Shown here piece by piece: positions 1-9,633 of a stretch of 50,380 nt of DNA (position 1 is the first letter of the stretch; each line of letters opens with the position of its first letter). The notes beneath the pieces are model-generated. The model was not told the DNA's origin and did no database searches. It was given only the letters and a program-made list of their open reading frames with translations. The DNA is from Micromonospora deserti (GTDB lineage Bacteria; Actinomycetota; Actinomycetes; Mycobacteriales; Micromonosporaceae), in NCBI RefSeq assembly GCF_003236335.1, contig NZ_POUB01000020.1:1-50380 (forward strand), in the 5' to 3' direction. Position numbers and translations under genes: made by a program.

Positions 1-191
1 CATGGCGAGGCTCCCGGTCGGGGCTTCGAGTCTTGGTCGACAGCTGTCCTACCTGGAGCCTCGCACCCATCGATCACCAGGCCTGCCGCACCCGTCCCGA
101 GCTGCAAGATCAGCTTGGAAAAGGCTCAATGAGCTGCAAGCCCTTCACATTCGGGTCGGCTCCAGCCGCAACCCCCGCTCAACTTCGGAGA

Positions 192-207
192 GCCGGGATG
201 ACCCGGC
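192..207 (-). terminator. Weak hairpin after the ABC permease
   Basis: A perfect 6-bp GC stem (GCCGGG/CCCGGC) with loop ATGA lies 9 bases beyond the permease stop codon on the minus strand. It has no U-tract, so terminator function is only suggested by position. The remaining bases 1-191 show no gene I can support. Confidence 0.35.
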
Positions 208-215
208 CGCGCCGG

Positions 216-2762
216 TCAGTCGTGCGCGATCGCCCGCAGGACGTCCGTGCGGGCGGCCCGGACGGCCGGTAGCGTCGCGGCCAGCACGCCAATCACCACG
301 CCAGACGCGAGGTAGGCGGCGAGGAAGGTCCACGGCAGCGCTAGCTCGGTGATGCCCTCGGCGCGCAGCGCCCGCGCCACCGCAGCGCCGAGTCCCGTGC
401 CGACGGCGACCCCGAGCAACGCGCCGAAGATGGAGATTGCCACTGCTTCCGCGGTGACCATCTGCACCGTCTGTCCGCGGCTGAGGCCCACCGCGCGCAG
501 CAGGCCGAGTTCCCGGGTGCGTTCGAGCACCGACAGGGCCAGTGTGTTGACCACGCCGAGCGTTGCGATCAGCATGGCTACGGCGAGTAGCACCTGCAGC
601 AGCGCCAGGACGGTGCGGAAGACGCCGGTGACGATGTCAACGAAACCGGCCGGGTCGGTGACTACGGTTTCGGGACTGTCCGCCAGCAGCGAGTTCACCT
701 GAGCGCGTACGTCGGCCTCGGACGCACCAGGGGCCAGCCGCACCAGCCCGGTGGAAGGCTGCTGCCGTGACAGGTCCGGCACCACCGAGGCGGGCATGAG
801 CCAGCCGCCCGACCAGTCGCTGCGATAGGTGCCGGCCAGGGTGAAGGTGCGGCTGCGGCCACTGGCGAAGGTGATCTTCACTGGGGAGCCGATTTGCAGG
901 TCGAGGTCAGCAGCGGTGTCGGCGTCTGCGGCGACCTCGTCGGGTGCGAGTGGGCCGAGGGAGCCGGCCACGTGTTCGACCTTGACCGTCGACCACCAGG
1001 CGGCGATGTCATCGACCGCGATGATGCCGGTCCGACCACGGGCGGTCAGTGCCAGGTCGTCGTAGACGCCGGCGACGGCGGCGACGCCAGGCAGTGCCCG
1101 AATCCGGTCGAGGATGGCCGGGTCGAATGTCTGCGGGCGATCGGTGCTCGTGGGCTCGGTGAGGATGAGGTCGGCCCGGTAGTAGTCGGCCGCCGTGCTG
1201 TGGAAGCTCGCGGTGGCCGAGGTGAGCACGACGTTCACCGCGGTGACCAGCGCGATGCCGACCATCAGCGCCGCCGCGGTGCTCGCGGTACGACGCGGGT
1301 TGCGGCCGGCGTTGAGCCGTCCCAGCCGTCCGGGCGGCGACCAGGCGAACAGTCGGCCGATCAGGTTCACTGCGGGCCGCGCGATGAGCGGGGTGAGCAG
1401 CGCCGCGCCGACGAAGCTCGCCAGGACGCCGCCGAGGACGGTGCCCAGCGGGATGTCGTCGGTGCCGTCGGCGAACGCAATGACGAGCAGGGCAACGCCG
1501 ACGGCACCGATCACCGCGCCGGCCACGGTCAGCCTCGTGAGCGGACGGTCGGGGGCTGAGATGGCACGCAGCGCGGCCATCGGTGGTACGCGGGACGCGC
1601 GCAACGCCGGTCCGAATGCTGCAACCACGGTGACCGCCAGGCCGAGCGTGACGGAGGTGAGTACCGCCGCCGGCGAAACGGTCGCCGCGCTCAGTCCCAC
1701 GTCGCCAACGGCGGTGTTGCCGGCCAGCCGGGGCAGCAGCACGGCGATGCCCACGCCGAGCGCGGCACCGGCCGCCGAGGCGGCGAGTCCGACCAGTAAC
1801 GCCTCTACGAACACTGAGCCGATCACCTGTCGGCGGCGGGCGCCCAGAGCGCGCAGTAGCGCGAGTTCCCGGGTGCGCTGCGCGATGACAGTCGAGAAGG
1901 TGTTGAGGATTAGGAAGACGCCGACGAACAGGGCGATCCCACCGACGGCCAGCAGGATCTGGGTGATGGTGGCGAGGTCCTCCCGCGCCGACTCGGACTG
2001 GGTTGCGCGCAGGTCGTCGCCGGTGCGGACGACGACGTCGTCACCCAGGGCGCTGCGGAGCCGATCCCGCAGGACGGCGGGGGTGACGCCGGGGGCGGCG
2101 CGGACGTCCACCGCGGAGTACACATCCGGTCGGCCGAGCATGAGTTCGGCTGCTACCGACTCGTGGAAGGCGATTTCGTGGGTGCCGCCCACGCTGTCCC
2201 GGTCTCCGCGGTAGCCGATGATGCCGACCACGGTGAACATCTGCTTCGGTCGCTGGGTGAGCACGGCCGCCCGGTCGCCGACCTGCATACGGGCGGCCCG
2301 GGCAAGCGCCGCGTTGATTGCGATCTCGTTCGGCGCCGCTGGTGCGCGGCCGGCCCGCAACCGGATCAACCCGCGCTCGCCGGTCCAGTTCGTGCCCAGT
2401 CGAGGCCGGTTGAAGCTGGTCCCGATCACCTTGCCGTCGGCCCCGACGAGCCGGGCGCCGTCCTCGCTCACCACGCCGGTCGCCGTGGCCACGCCTGCGA
2501 CCCCGGCGACCCGCCGGACCAGGTCGGCCGGCACCGGTGTGGTGGCCGAGTGCTCGCCGATGCCGGGCAGCACCTGCTTCGCCATCACCTGAACCTGGGT
2601 GTCCCCGTGCAGGCCGGCGTACAGATTGCGTAGCGACCGGCCGAGGGTGTCGGTGACCACGAGCGCCGCCGACATGAACATCACGCCCAGCACGACCGCC
2701 AGCGCCGATAGCAGCATCCGGAGCCGGCGCGAGCGCAGGCCGGCGAGGGTCGCCCGGATCAT
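216..2762 (-). CDS. FtsX-family ABC transporter permease (MacB/LolCE-like)
   Basis: Protein of 848 aa, the membrane subunit of an ABC exporter of the MacB/LolCDE type. An N-terminal membrane anchor (about residues 15-35) is followed by an extracytoplasmic MacB-like domain. A first FtsX block ends in RTRELALLRALGA. A second half repeats the plan: another anchor, a periplasmic-type domain, and an FtsX block with RTRELGLLRAVGLSRGQ near the C-terminus. The start at 2762 is fixed by a 4-base ATGA overlap with the upstream ATPase stop; a longer open frame reaching 3470 is only the shadow of that ATPase gene. The family moves lipoproteins, peptides or antibiotics by a mechanotransmission mechanism; the substrate here cannot be read. 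The adjacent two-component pair suggests an envelope-stress or antimicrobial-resistance role. Confidence 0.93.
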   Translation of the reverse strand: MIRATLAGLRSRRLRMLLSALAVVLGVMFMSAALVVTDTLGRSLRNLYAGLHGDTQVQVMAKQVLPGIGEHSATTPVPADLVRRVAGVAGVATATGVVSEDGARLVGADGKVIGTSFNRPRLGTNWTGERGLIRLRAGRAPAAPNEIAINAALARAARMQVGDRAAVLTQRPKQMFTVVGIIGYRGDRDSVGGTHEIAFHESVAAELMLGRPDVYSAVDVRAAPGVTPAVLRDRLRSALGDDVVVRTGDDLRATQSESAREDLATITQILLAVGGIALFVGVFLILNTFSTVIAQRTRELALLRALGARRRQVIGSVFVEALLVGLAASAAGAALGVGIAVLLPRLAGNTAVGDVGLSAATVSPAAVLTSVTLGLAVTVVAAFGPALRASRVPPMAALRAISAPDRPLTRLTVAGAVIGAVGVALLVIAFADGTDDIPLGTVLGGVLASFVGAALLTPLIARPAVNLIGRLFAWSPPGRLGRLNAGRNPRRTASTAAALMVGIALVTAVNVVLTSATASFHSTAADYYRADLILTEPTSTDRPQTFDPAILDRIRALPGVAAVAGVYDDLALTARGRTGIIAVDDIAAWWSTVKVEHVAGSLGPLAPDEVAADADTAADLDLQIGSPVKITFASGRSRTFTLAGTYRSDWSGGWLMPASVVPDLSRQQPSTGLVRLAPGASEADVRAQVNSLLADSPETVVTDPAGFVDIVTGVFRTVLALLQVLLAVAMLIATLGVVNTLALSVLERTRELGLLRAVGLSRGQTVQMVTAEAVAISIFGALLGVAVGTGLGAAVARALRAEGITELALPWTFLAAYLASGVVIGVLAATLPAVRAARTDVLRAIAHD

Positions 2763-3544
2763 CGGGCCGCACCCTGGGTGTCCAGACGCTTCATCGTCTC
2801 GAGTACGGCGTCGGTGGTCGGGGCGGCGAGGTCCTCGACGACCGTGCCGTCGGCGAGGAAGATCACCCGGTCGGCGTATGCGGCGGCGGTGGGGTCGTGG
2901 GTGACCATCACGATCGTTCGGCCGAACTCGCGGACCGACCGGCTGAGGAAGCCGAGCACATCGGCGCCGGATCGGGAGTCGAGGTTGCCGGTGGGCTCGT
3001 CTGCGAACACCACCTGGGGCCGGGTGATCAGGGCACGGGCGCAGGCGACACGCTGTTGCTGGCCGCCGGAGAGCTGGTCGGGCCGGTGGCCGAGACGGTC
3101 GCGGAGGTCGACCGTGCCGACCACCGTGTCGAACCAATCCGGCTCGGGTCTGCGGCCGGCGATCGCGAGCGGGAGCAGGATGTTCTCCCGGGCGGTGAGC
3201 GTGGGCAGCAGGTTGAACTGCTGGAAGATGAACCCGATCTGCTCGCGTCGCAGACGGGTCAGCTCGGCGTCGCGTAGCCCGGTGACGCGGGTGGCGCCGA
3301 TGCGGGTCTCGCCACGGGTCACCGTGTCGAGGCCGGCCAGGCAGTGCATCAGCGTCGACTTGCCGGACCCGGAGGGGCCCATCACGGCGGTGAACCGGCC
3401 GCGCGCGAGTTCCACGCTCACGTCGCGTAGCGCGGTCACCTCGGCGGCGCCGCTGCCGTACACCTTCCACACGTTGTCGGCCCGCACGGCCGGTTCGTTC
3501 GTTGTCGTCACGACCTCAGTCAAGCGGCCGTACGCACCGCCCAC
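2759..3544 (-). CDS. ABC transporter ATP-binding protein (LolD/MacB type)
   Basis: Protein of 261 aa. Walker A is GPSGSGKS, the Q-loop lies in IGFIFQQFNLLPT, the signature is LSGGQQQR, Walker B is VVFADEPTGN and the H-loop is VMVTHDP. The LDS after Walker B is typical of the LolD/MacB/SalX exporter group, and it is translationally coupled (ATGA) to the FtsX permease, so the two form one exporter. The GTG start at 3544 has GGGGA about 4 bases upstream. A GTG about 10 codons further in is possible, because homology only begins near AVRADNVWKVYG. It is divergent from the sensor kinase across 77 bases. Confidence 0.93.
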   Translation of the reverse strand: MGGAYGRLTEVVTTTNEPAVRADNVWKVYGSGAAEVTALRDVSVELARGRFTAVMGPSGSGKSTLMHCLAGLDTVTRGETRIGATRVTGLRDAELTRLRREQIGFIFQQFNLLPTLTARENILLPLAIAGRRPEPDWFDTVVGTVDLRDRLGHRPDQLSGGQQQRVACARALITRPQVVFADEPTGNLDSRSGADVLGFLSRSVREFGRTIVMVTHDPTAAAYADRVIFLADGTVVEDLAAPTTDAVLETMKRLDTQGAAR

Positions 3545-3568
3545 ACTGTCCCCAGCGGGGGGGCCGAA

Positions 3569-3586
3569 GGTGTATCCAGCTATACC
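3569..3586. promoter_or_regulatory. Dyad in the divergent promoter region
   Basis: GGTGTA-6 bp-TATACC forms an imperfect dyad (one mismatch) between the divergent ABC exporter and sensor-kinase genes. Its position fits an operator for the NarL-type regulator encoded next door, which would couple exporter and regulator expression. This is inference; no second copy was found in the window. Confidence 0.35.
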
Positions 3587-3621
3587 GTGCCGCCGGCCCC
3601 GCGCCGGTAGTGTGGGCCGAT

Positions 3622-4860
3622 ATGCCGGTCAGCACCGCGTTGGATGCGCTGTCGCTGCCGCCGACGCGGCTGGTGCGCAGCTCGTGGCCCTGGCGGTCGG
3701 CGCTCTACCTGGCGGGTGGCGCGCTGCCCGGCGTGCCGGCGATTGTCCTGCTGATGCGGTACGGCATCGAGGAACCGCTGCCGGTGCTGCTGGCCGCGGT
3801 GTCGACGCTGGTCGCGGGCACGATCGTCTTCGGCAGGTTGGAGCGGTGGCGGCTGCGCCTCGTCGACAACGTGCCGTTGCCGGACGCGCACCGGCCACTC
3901 CATCGGCGAGGCTGGCGGCACACACTGCGGGTACGACTATACGAGCAGGTCACCTGGCGCGAGATCGGCTTCACCGGCATCTCGACCGCCGTCCTGTGCT
4001 GGCTGGACGCGGTCGTGCTGGCGTGCATGGTGGGCTATCCGACAGCCGCCCTGCTCAGCCCACTCCACGAGCGAGACAACCGCCCCTTGGCGACTCTGGT
4101 ATCGGTGGGAATGGGCGTAGGGCTACTGGCCGCGGCACCGTACGTGGTGACCGCCTGGGCCGGCGCCCGGGCCGCGATGGCGCGGGCGCTGCTCGGGCCT
4201 CGGGAGTCGGACCGGCTCGGTGAGCAGCTGGTCGAGGTGACCCGGTCGAGGGCGCGGCTGGTGGATGCGTTCGAGGGGGAACGCCGCCGCATCGAGCGCG
4301 ACCTGCACGACGGGGCCCAGCAGCGGCTCGTGGCCCTGAACGTGTACCTTGGCCTCGCCCGGCTGGAGGTGCCAGCCGGGTCACCGGCGCACGACCCGCT
4401 GGTCAAGGCGCACGAGCTGGCCCGGCGGGCACTGAGCGAACTGCGCGAACTCATCCGCGGCGTGCACCCCCAGGTGCTCACGGACCGCGGGCTCGCCGCA
4501 GCACTGCAGGACCTTGCCGGGCGCTCGCCGGTGCCGGTCGACGTCGACGTCCGGCTGCCCGGCCGGCTTCCGGCGTCCATCGAGGTCACCGCGTACTTCG
4601 TGGTCGGCGAAGCGCTGACCAACATCGCCCGACACAGCCGGGCCAGTCGGGCCGCCGTCACCGCGGGCCTGCACGGTGACCGGCTGATACTGCGAATCAG
4701 CGACGACGGGGTGGGCGGTGCCGATCAGCAGGCCGGGACGGGACTCGCCGGACTGGCCGACCGGGTGGCGGCCGTCGGGGGAACGATGTCGCTGTTCAGC
4801 CCGCCGGGTGGGCCGACGCTGGTGCAGGCCGAGTTCCCGGGGTGGTGCGATGAAGGGTGA
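3622..4860 (+). CDS. Sensor histidine kinase (NarL/DesK type)
   Basis: Protein of 412 aa. The N-terminal third has about four hydrophobic segments (near residues 25-48, 55-70, 118-145 and 155-180) with no large extracellular sensor. A HisKA_3 dimerisation/phosphoacceptor helix follows, with [11 protein letters not shown] giving H229 as the likely phosphorylated histidine. An HATPase domain shows the N-box ([11 protein letters not shown]), DDGVGG, and [15 protein letters not shown] near the end. Loop-poor kinases of this sort often sense through a partner ABC transporter, and one is divergently encoded here. ATG 3622 begins the recognisable protein; the open frame extends upstream but overlaps the promoter region. 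It overlaps the response regulator by 11 bases. Confidence 0.93.
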   Translation: MPVSTALDALSLPPTRLVRSSWPWRSALYLAGGALPGVPAIVLLMRYGIEEPLPVLLAAVSTLVAGTIVFGRLERWRLRLVDNVPLPDAHRPLHRRGWRHTLRVRLYEQVTWREIGFTGISTAVLCWLDAVVLACMVGYPTAALLSPLHERDNRPLATLVSVGMGVGLLAAAPYVVTAWAGARAAMARALLGPRESDRLGEQLVEVTRSRARLVDAFEGERRRIERDLHDGAQQRLVALNVYLGLARLEVPAGSPAHDPLVKAHELARRALSELRELIRGVHPQVLTDRGLAAALQDLAGRSPVPVDVDVRLPGRLPASIEVTAYFVVGEALTNIARHSRASRAAVTAGLHGDRLILRISDDGVGGADQQAGTGLAGLADRVAAVGGTMSLFSPPGGPTLVQAEFPGWCDEG

Positions 4861-5509
4861 CCGGCGGGTGATCGTCGCAGAGGACGACGTGCTCACCCGC
4901 GAGGGGATCACCAGTCTGATCACCCGGTTCGGGCATCGGGTGGCGGCCTCCGTCGGTGACGCCGACGCCCTCGTCAACGCGGTACACGAGCACCGGCCGG
5001 ACGTGGTGGTCACCGACGTACGGATGCCGCCCACCTTCACCGACGAGGGGTTGCAGGCCGCGTTGCGGCTGCGTCGGGATGATCCCGGCCTGCCGATTCT
5101 CGTGGTAAGTCAGTACGTCGAGCAGACATACGCGGCGGAGCTGCTAGAAACCGCCCGCCCCGGCACGGCCGGCATCGGCTACCTGCTCAAGGACCGCATC
5201 GGCGAGGCAGTCGAGTTCATCGAGGCGCTTGACCGTGTCGCCGACGGGCACACAGTGGTCGACACCGAGGTCGTACGCCAGCTACTCAGCCGGCGCCGCG
5301 ACCCGCTGACCCGGCTCACCCCCCGGGAGCGCGAGGTCCTCGGCCTCGTGGCAGAGGGCCGGTCGAACGCAGCAATCGCGCGGGCCCTGTTCATCACCGA
5401 GACGGCAGTGGCCAAACACATCGGCAACGTGTTGATCAAGCTGGACCTGCACCCCGACGAAGACGACCATCGCCGGGTCCGAGCCGTGCTCGCCTACCTG
5501 CGCGACTGA
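4850..5509 (+). CDS. Response regulator, NarL/FixJ family
   Basis: Protein of 219 aa. The receiver domain has the acidic pair EDD (residues 11-13), phosphoacceptor D56 in VVTDVRMP and the conserved lysine in YLLKDR. A LuxR-type HTH follows ([45 protein letters not shown]). The start ATG lies inside the 3' end of the kinase gene (11-base overlap), so the two are translationally coupled. The probable targets are its own operon and the divergent ABC exporter. Confidence 0.95.
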   Translation: MKGDRRVIVAEDDVLTREGITSLITRFGHRVAASVGDADALVNAVHEHRPDVVVTDVRMPPTFTDEGLQAALRLRRDDPGLPILVVSQYVEQTYAAELLETARPGTAGIGYLLKDRIGEAVEFIEALDRVADGHTVVDTEVVRQLLSRRRDPLTRLTPREREVLGLVAEGRSNAAIARALFITETAVAKHIGNVLIKLDLHPDEDDHRRVRAVLAYLRD

Positions 5510-5617
5510 CGACAGACTCGGTAGCGGCGATACGGCGCCGAGAAGGCCTGTACGGTGCCGATACCTGTCGCACGTGCTGTGAGCTGGGCCCCGCGAGGTT
5601 GTGGCACCTTCGTGGTC

Positions 5618-5933
5618 ATGGTGTTCCGATTGATCTACCTGGTCACGATTCGCATGTTCGACGCCCTGCTACGCACCGCCCGCAGCGACAACGCCGTGCT
5701 CGCGGAACTGCTGGCCCTGCGCCATGAGGCCGCGGTGTTGCGCCGTCAGATCCACGGCCGACCACGGCTGTCCTAGCCGGACCGGGCGATCCTGTCCGCG
5801 CTGACCCGGCGCCCGCCCCGCGCGGTCCGCGCCCACCGGATCGTGACCCCGGCGACCCTGCTGGCCTGGCACCGCCGGCTGATCCAACGCCGCAGGACCT
5901 ACCCCCACCACGGCGGCCGACCGCCCGTCAGCG
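5618..5933 (+). pseudogene. Integrase/transposase N-terminal remnant with in-frame amber
   Basis: The fragment reads [18 protein letters not shown], then [15 protein letters not shown] and RPRLS. A TAG stop follows at 5774-5776, after which the same frame continues with [12 protein letters not shown] and [16 protein letters not shown] before homology ends near 5930. From memory this matches the N-terminus of IS481/IS3-like integrase-core proteins of actinomycetes, where a tryptophan (TGG) normally sits at the stop position. The DDE catalytic core is missing. Both the nonsense codon and the truncation show it is dead. Confidence 0.7.
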
Positions 5934-6088
5934 GTGTCGTTGCGGGGCATCCCGGAACTCGACGATGGCGTGCTCGCGGCGCGGGCGTACCTGTACGAAG
6001 TTGTCGGCGAACCCGCCCCGGGCCAACCCGATGTAGTGCCGGTTGCACTTCAGGCGCACCCCCGCCGGGGCGGCGACACGATATGACC
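5928..6088 (-). pseudogene. C-terminal scrap resembling a DUF5655-type domain
   Basis: On the minus strand a short open stretch ends in a TGA at 5928-5930. It contains [33 protein letters not shown] and EFRDA. The pattern HYIGL..G..(N)FV.VRPR...V.VEFR resembles the end of DUF5655 ('predicted transport protein') domains. No start or N-terminal part is present, and it abuts the integrase remnant on the other strand. The assignment is from memory of the family pattern. The remaining bases to 6265 hold no gene. Confidence 0.4.
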
Positions 6089-6265
6089 CGACTGGTATTT
6101 ATTGATGCTTGTCAGTGCACTGCGGGGCACCTTAGCGTGAGGGCATCCAGCGACATGAGTCGATTACTTGACCGGAACGGGCGTACGGCGCGGGAGCCCT
6201 CGCCGCCGCACGCCGGTTCGACCTGGCCCCGGACATCCCCGCGGGCGCACCCGGAAGGAGCCCTG

Positions 6266-6937
6266 ATGCGCATCCGACGCACGCTCGCGGCGGTCGCCGT
6301 CGCACTCACCGGCGCGTTCGTCGCACCGACCGCCGTCTCCGCCGCACCACAGCCGATCATCGGTGGCGGGACGGTCTCCTCAGCCCCCTGGGCCGCCGCG
6401 ATCTTCCAGAACGGCTCGTTCGCCTGCTCCGGCTCGATCATCGCGTCGCGCTGGGTGCTCACCGCCGCGCACTGCACCGCCAGCGGAATGTCGGTCCGGG
6501 TGGGCAGCGTCTACTACGCCTCCGGCGGCGTCACCCGTACGGTCACCTCGTACTCCACCCGCTACGACCTGGCGCTGCTCTACCTGAACAGCGCGGTGAG
6601 CACCACGTACGTGACGCTGGCAAGCAGCAACCCGCCGGTCGGCTCGACCAACTCCATCTACGGCTGGGGTCGTACGTGCACCAACTGCGCGGCGTCCAGC
6701 CAGCTCAAGACCGCCACGGTCACGGTGAGCAGCCTGAACGCCACCGACGCGTACGGCGGCCCGGCGATCCGCAGCACTCGTGGCGACGGCGTGGCGTGGC
6801 GGGGCGACTCCGGCGGCCCGCAGTTCTACAACGGCCAGCAGGTCGGCGTCTGCTCGACCGGTAACGGCTCGACCTACCAGAACTACGGCAGTGTGGCCGC
6901 CAACCGCAGCTGGATCATGTCGGTGGCCGGGGTCTGA
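6266..6937 (+). CDS. Secreted trypsin-like serine protease (S1 family)
   Basis: Protein of 223 aa. A Sec signal peptide (MRIRR, hydrophobic core, cleavage near VSAAP) is followed by a very short propeptide and a mature N-terminus IIGGG. The catalytic triad is visible: H69 in LTAAHC, D101 in RYDLALL and S182 in GDSGGP. Cysteine pairs (C54/C70, C138/C141) match S1 disulfide patterns. The start is set by a strong GGAAGGAG five bases before ATG 6266; the open frame further upstream runs through remnants of other genes. The spacing before GDSGGP is unusual (DGVAWRGDS), so I do not infer specificity. It is an extracellular enzyme and stands alone, with its own terminator. Confidence 0.93.
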   Translation: MRIRRTLAAVAVALTGAFVAPTAVSAAPQPIIGGGTVSSAPWAAAIFQNGSFACSGSIIASRWVLTAAHCTASGMSVRVGSVYYASGGVTRTVTSYSTRYDLALLYLNSAVSTTYVTLASSNPPVGSTNSIYGWGRTCTNCAASSQLKTATVTVSSLNATDAYGGPAIRSTRGDGVAWRGDSGGPQFYNGQQVGVCSTGNGSTYQNYGSVAANRSWIMSVAGV

Positions 6938-6964
6938 TCGGTCTCCCTTACCGCGAACACGGGG

Positions 6965-6988
6965 AGGTGCCACCACCCGGTGGCACCT
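6965..6988. terminator. Hairpin between protease and ABC permease scrap
   Basis: A perfect 10-bp stem AGGTGCCACC/GGTGGCACCT with a 4-base loop (ACCC) begins 28 bases after the protease stop and ends 5 bases before the stop of the minus-strand permease remnant. Being symmetrical, it would serve both convergent transcripts. Confidence 0.65.
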
Positions 6989-6993
6989 TCCCA

Positions 6994-7149
6994 TCAGCTG
7001 CTCGGCGGCCGGCGCGGGCGGAGCAGCCCGTCCCGCCGGCGACGCCAGCCCTTGATCGCGCCGATGATGACGCCCTTGATGAAGTGGCGCTGGATGAACG
7101 GGTAGACCATGACGATGGGCAGCACCGTGATGACCACGACCGCGGCCTG
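6994..7149 (-). pseudogene. 3' end of an LplC-type ABC sugar permease
   Basis: The minus-strand frame reads VVVITVLPIVMVYPFIQRHF, then IKGVIIGAIKG and a basic tail to a TGA at 6994-6996. This is the last transmembrane segment and the family-typical C-terminus (QRHFxKGVxxGAxKG) of carbohydrate permeases, as also seen at the end of the intact permease at 40166-41056. The upstream four fifths are gone; the sequence switches abruptly near 7150 into a recombinase gene on the other strand. Confidence 0.75.
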
Positions 7150-7238
7150 CCCACGCGCGCGCTGACCCGGCTCGGCCGAACGGACCGGCTCTGGCCGCAG
7201 GCTGTTGGCCCCTGGCCGGCCCCTGTGCCAACGACGGG

Positions 7239-8240
7239 GTGGACGTCGGCTGGGCGCCGGTCGACGATCCGGTCGGGTTCGTCTACGACGAGGACGGGCT
7301 GATCGTCACGGACCGTGACGCGCAGGTCCACGGCGCGGTGGCCGACCTGTTCGCCGAGTTCCACCGCACCGGTTCCGCCTTGGGGGTGGTGCGTGCCTTC
7401 GCGAAGACCGGCCGCTTGTTCCCGCAGCGGGCCTGGGGTGGCGCCCGAGCCGGCAAGCTGAAGTGGGCAAGTTGACGCACGCCCGGGTGTTGCAGGCGCT
7501 GAAGAATCCGACGTACGCCGGTGCGTACACCTTCGGCAAGTCTCGGCATGTGCGCAAGGTGCAGCCGGACGGTAGCGTGCGTACCTCGCGCCGCAAGCGG
7601 GCCGGTACACGAAGGTGTGGCGCTGTGCCAGGGCATCATCTTCTGCGGGATCTGCGGTGGCCGGGTCGGCACCCGATACGACCGCCGCGACCGCAAGATC
7701 AGCTACACCTGCCAGGTCAAGGACTCCGCCCGCATCCGGCAATGCCGCACATTCGACGCCTCCACGATCGATAAAGCCGTTGGTGATCTGTTCCTGAGCA
7801 CTGTCACCGCGCAGCAGATCCGGTCGGCGTTGACCGCTGCGGAAGAGGTCGTCGACCGGCACAGCCGCACCCACCGCGCGGCGGAGCTGGCGGTGCAGCG
7901 CGCCCGCTACGAGGCCGACCGCGCAGAGCGGGCGTTCAGCAACGTCGAGCCGGAGAATCGTTTGGTGGCAAGGACGTTGGAGTCTCGCTGGGAGACCAAA
8001 CTCGCCGCGCTCACCGAGGCAGAGGCCGCCCTGGCGACCGCTAAGGCCACCAAGCCGCTGCTGCCGGCCACCGGCGCTGCGGTCGTTGGCCGCCGATCTG
8101 CCCCGGCTCTGGCACGCCGAGACCACTGGGACCCCGCCACGCAGGAGATCTACCGGCAGAAAGTCGCCAACTCGTTCAGGCTCAGACCGGTCTCGCCGAC
8201 GCAACGCACGCGAACCCCACCGACGCGAGGCGACCTCTGA
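7239..8240 (+). pseudogene. Large serine recombinase, truncated and multiply frameshifted
   Basis: Three reading frames must be joined. Frame one holds VGFVYDEDGLIVTDRDAQV to AGKLKW. After a missing G in a G-run near 7459, frame two holds LTHARVLQALKNPTYAGAYTFGKSRHVRKV. After a gap near 7600, the first frame returns with GVALCQGIIFCGICGGRVGTRY, a CxxC...C zinc-ribbon and a long coiled-coil-like helix. A third frame near 8086 gives ADLPRLWHAETT. These are the recombinase and zinc-beta-ribbon parts of large serine recombinases. The N-terminal resolvase domain with the catalytic serine is absent. It is dead, and marks a former mobile element. Confidence 0.8.
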
Positions 8241-8268
8241 TCCCGTGTCGGCGCACGGGTCACCGCGC

Positions 8269-9633
8269 TCAGTCAGACAGGGCATGATCGGCACCGGTGT
8301 CGCGGCTGCCGGCCTCCTGCGCCTTTGGGCCGGCGGCCGCCGCCGGCACGTCCTTTGGGAACGGAAGTTCCCGTCCCAGACGTGCCAGCGGGGACAGTGC
8401 CATCAGAAGTGGTGACAGCACCATGCCGGCGGCCGCGACCAGCAGGGTGTTGCGCAACCCCCAGCCGTCGGCGAGATAGCCGCCGAACAGCGAGCCGAGC
8501 GGGGTCAGACCCATGCCAGCAAACGTGATCGTCGCGGCGGCGCGGCCTTGCATCTTGTCCGGGGTGATGGCCTGCCGGATGACCATAACCGTGACGTTGA
8601 CCAGCTGGCCAAAGACCCCGAACACGAAGTTGACCGCGATGAGCGAAGGGATCGTCACCGCCGAGGGACCGTGCAGCGCCGGCACACACAGCATTACGCC
8701 GTCGCCGACCGCCGCCGCGCACACGAGCACCGCGCCGTAACCGAACCGGCTCGGCAGACGAGCGGCAAGCAGCGATCCCACGAGCGCACCCGGTCCCATC
8801 GCCGCGAGCACCAGACCGATGGCGGTGCCGGACAGGCGCAGCTCCCGTGGCAGGAAGAGCAGATACGCCGTCATCATGGCCGCGAAGGAGAACTGGAAGG
8901 CCGCCGAGGCGAGGCTCACAGGCCGCAGCGAGGTATCGCTGACGACAAAGCGGAGGCCCTCGATGATTTGCTGCCCTACCTGACGGGGACGGTCCGTGCG
9001 CCCGGGGATCGGCTCGCGGCGGCGGATCCGGCGGATTGACAGGAACGAGAACGCGAAGAACAGCGCGCTGGACACGACAGCGATCGGCGCCGACAGCAGC
9101 GACACCAACGCACCGCCGAGGGCAGGGCCGCCGACTTGAGCCGTGGACCGGCTGCCCTCGACGGCGCTGTTGGCCCGCGTCAACTGATCGCGTCTCAGTA
9201 GTCGTACGAGAGACGCCTGGTAGGCCACGTCGAAGAACACCGACAAGGCCCCGACGGTGAAGACGACCACGAACAGCGCTGGCAGGCCGAGCCCACCGAG
9301 GAGGCTGGCCACGACGGCTCCGCCCAGTACCAGGGCTCGGCCGAGATCCGCCGACACCATCACGGTTCGGGTCCGCCACCTGTCCACCCATGCGCCGGCG
9401 ACCAGCGAGAGCAGCAGGATCGGCGCCTGCCCCAGCGCGCGCAGGGCTCCCAGCTCGCCCGCATCGGCGTTGAGGGTCAAGACGGCGATCAGGGGCAAGA
9501 CCACCAGGCTCGTGTGCTCGCCCAGTTGTGAGGCCGTTTGGCCGATCCAGAGCCGGCGGAAGTCGCTGTCCCGCCACAGGCTTGGCGGAGCGGAGCGACC
9601 GGAATCGGATGCAGCGGAGGAAGCGGATGGCAC
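8269..9633 (-). CDS. MFS transporter (MFS_3/EntS-like exporter)
   Basis: Protein of about 454 aa with roughly twelve hydrophobic segments. The beginning LWRDSDFRRLWIGQTASQLG and the early DRWRTRTVMV loop are typical of MFS_3 efflux proteins related to enterobactin exporter EntS and macrolide exporters. I chose the GTG at 9633 because AAGGGG lies exactly five bases upstream; an upstream GTG at 9690 is possible but has no ribosome site. It is likely a drug or metabolite exporter in the cytoplasmic membrane. No regulator adjoins it, and the neighbours on both sides are remnants. Confidence 0.9.
   Translation of the reverse strand: MPSASSAASDSGRSAPPSLWRDSDFRRLWIGQTASQLGEHTSLVVLPLIAVLTLNADAGELGALRALGQAPILLLSLVAGAWVDRWRTRTVMVSADLGRALVLGGAVVASLLGGLGLPALFVVVFTVGALSVFFDVAYQASLVRLLRRDQLTRANSAVEGSRSTAQVGGPALGGALVSLLSAPIAVVSSALFFAFSFLSIRRIRRREPIPGRTDRPRQVGQQIIEGLRFVVSDTSLRPVSLASAAFQFSFAAMMTAYLLFLPRELRLSGTAIGLVLAAMGPGALVGSLLAARLPSRFGYGAVLVCAAAVGDGVMLCVPALHGPSAVTIPSLIAVNFVFGVFGQLVNVTVMVIRQAITPDKMQGRAAATITFAGMGLTPLGSLFGGYLADGWGLRNTLLVAAAGMVLSPLLMALSPLARLGRELPFPKDVPAAAAGPKAQEAGSRDTGADHALSD

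Noticed and set aside
216..3470. A single 1084-aa minus-strand protein
   Set aside because: Its first 236 residues are an Arg/Pro-rich shadow of the ATPase gene. The permease starts at 2762 through an ATGA overlap.
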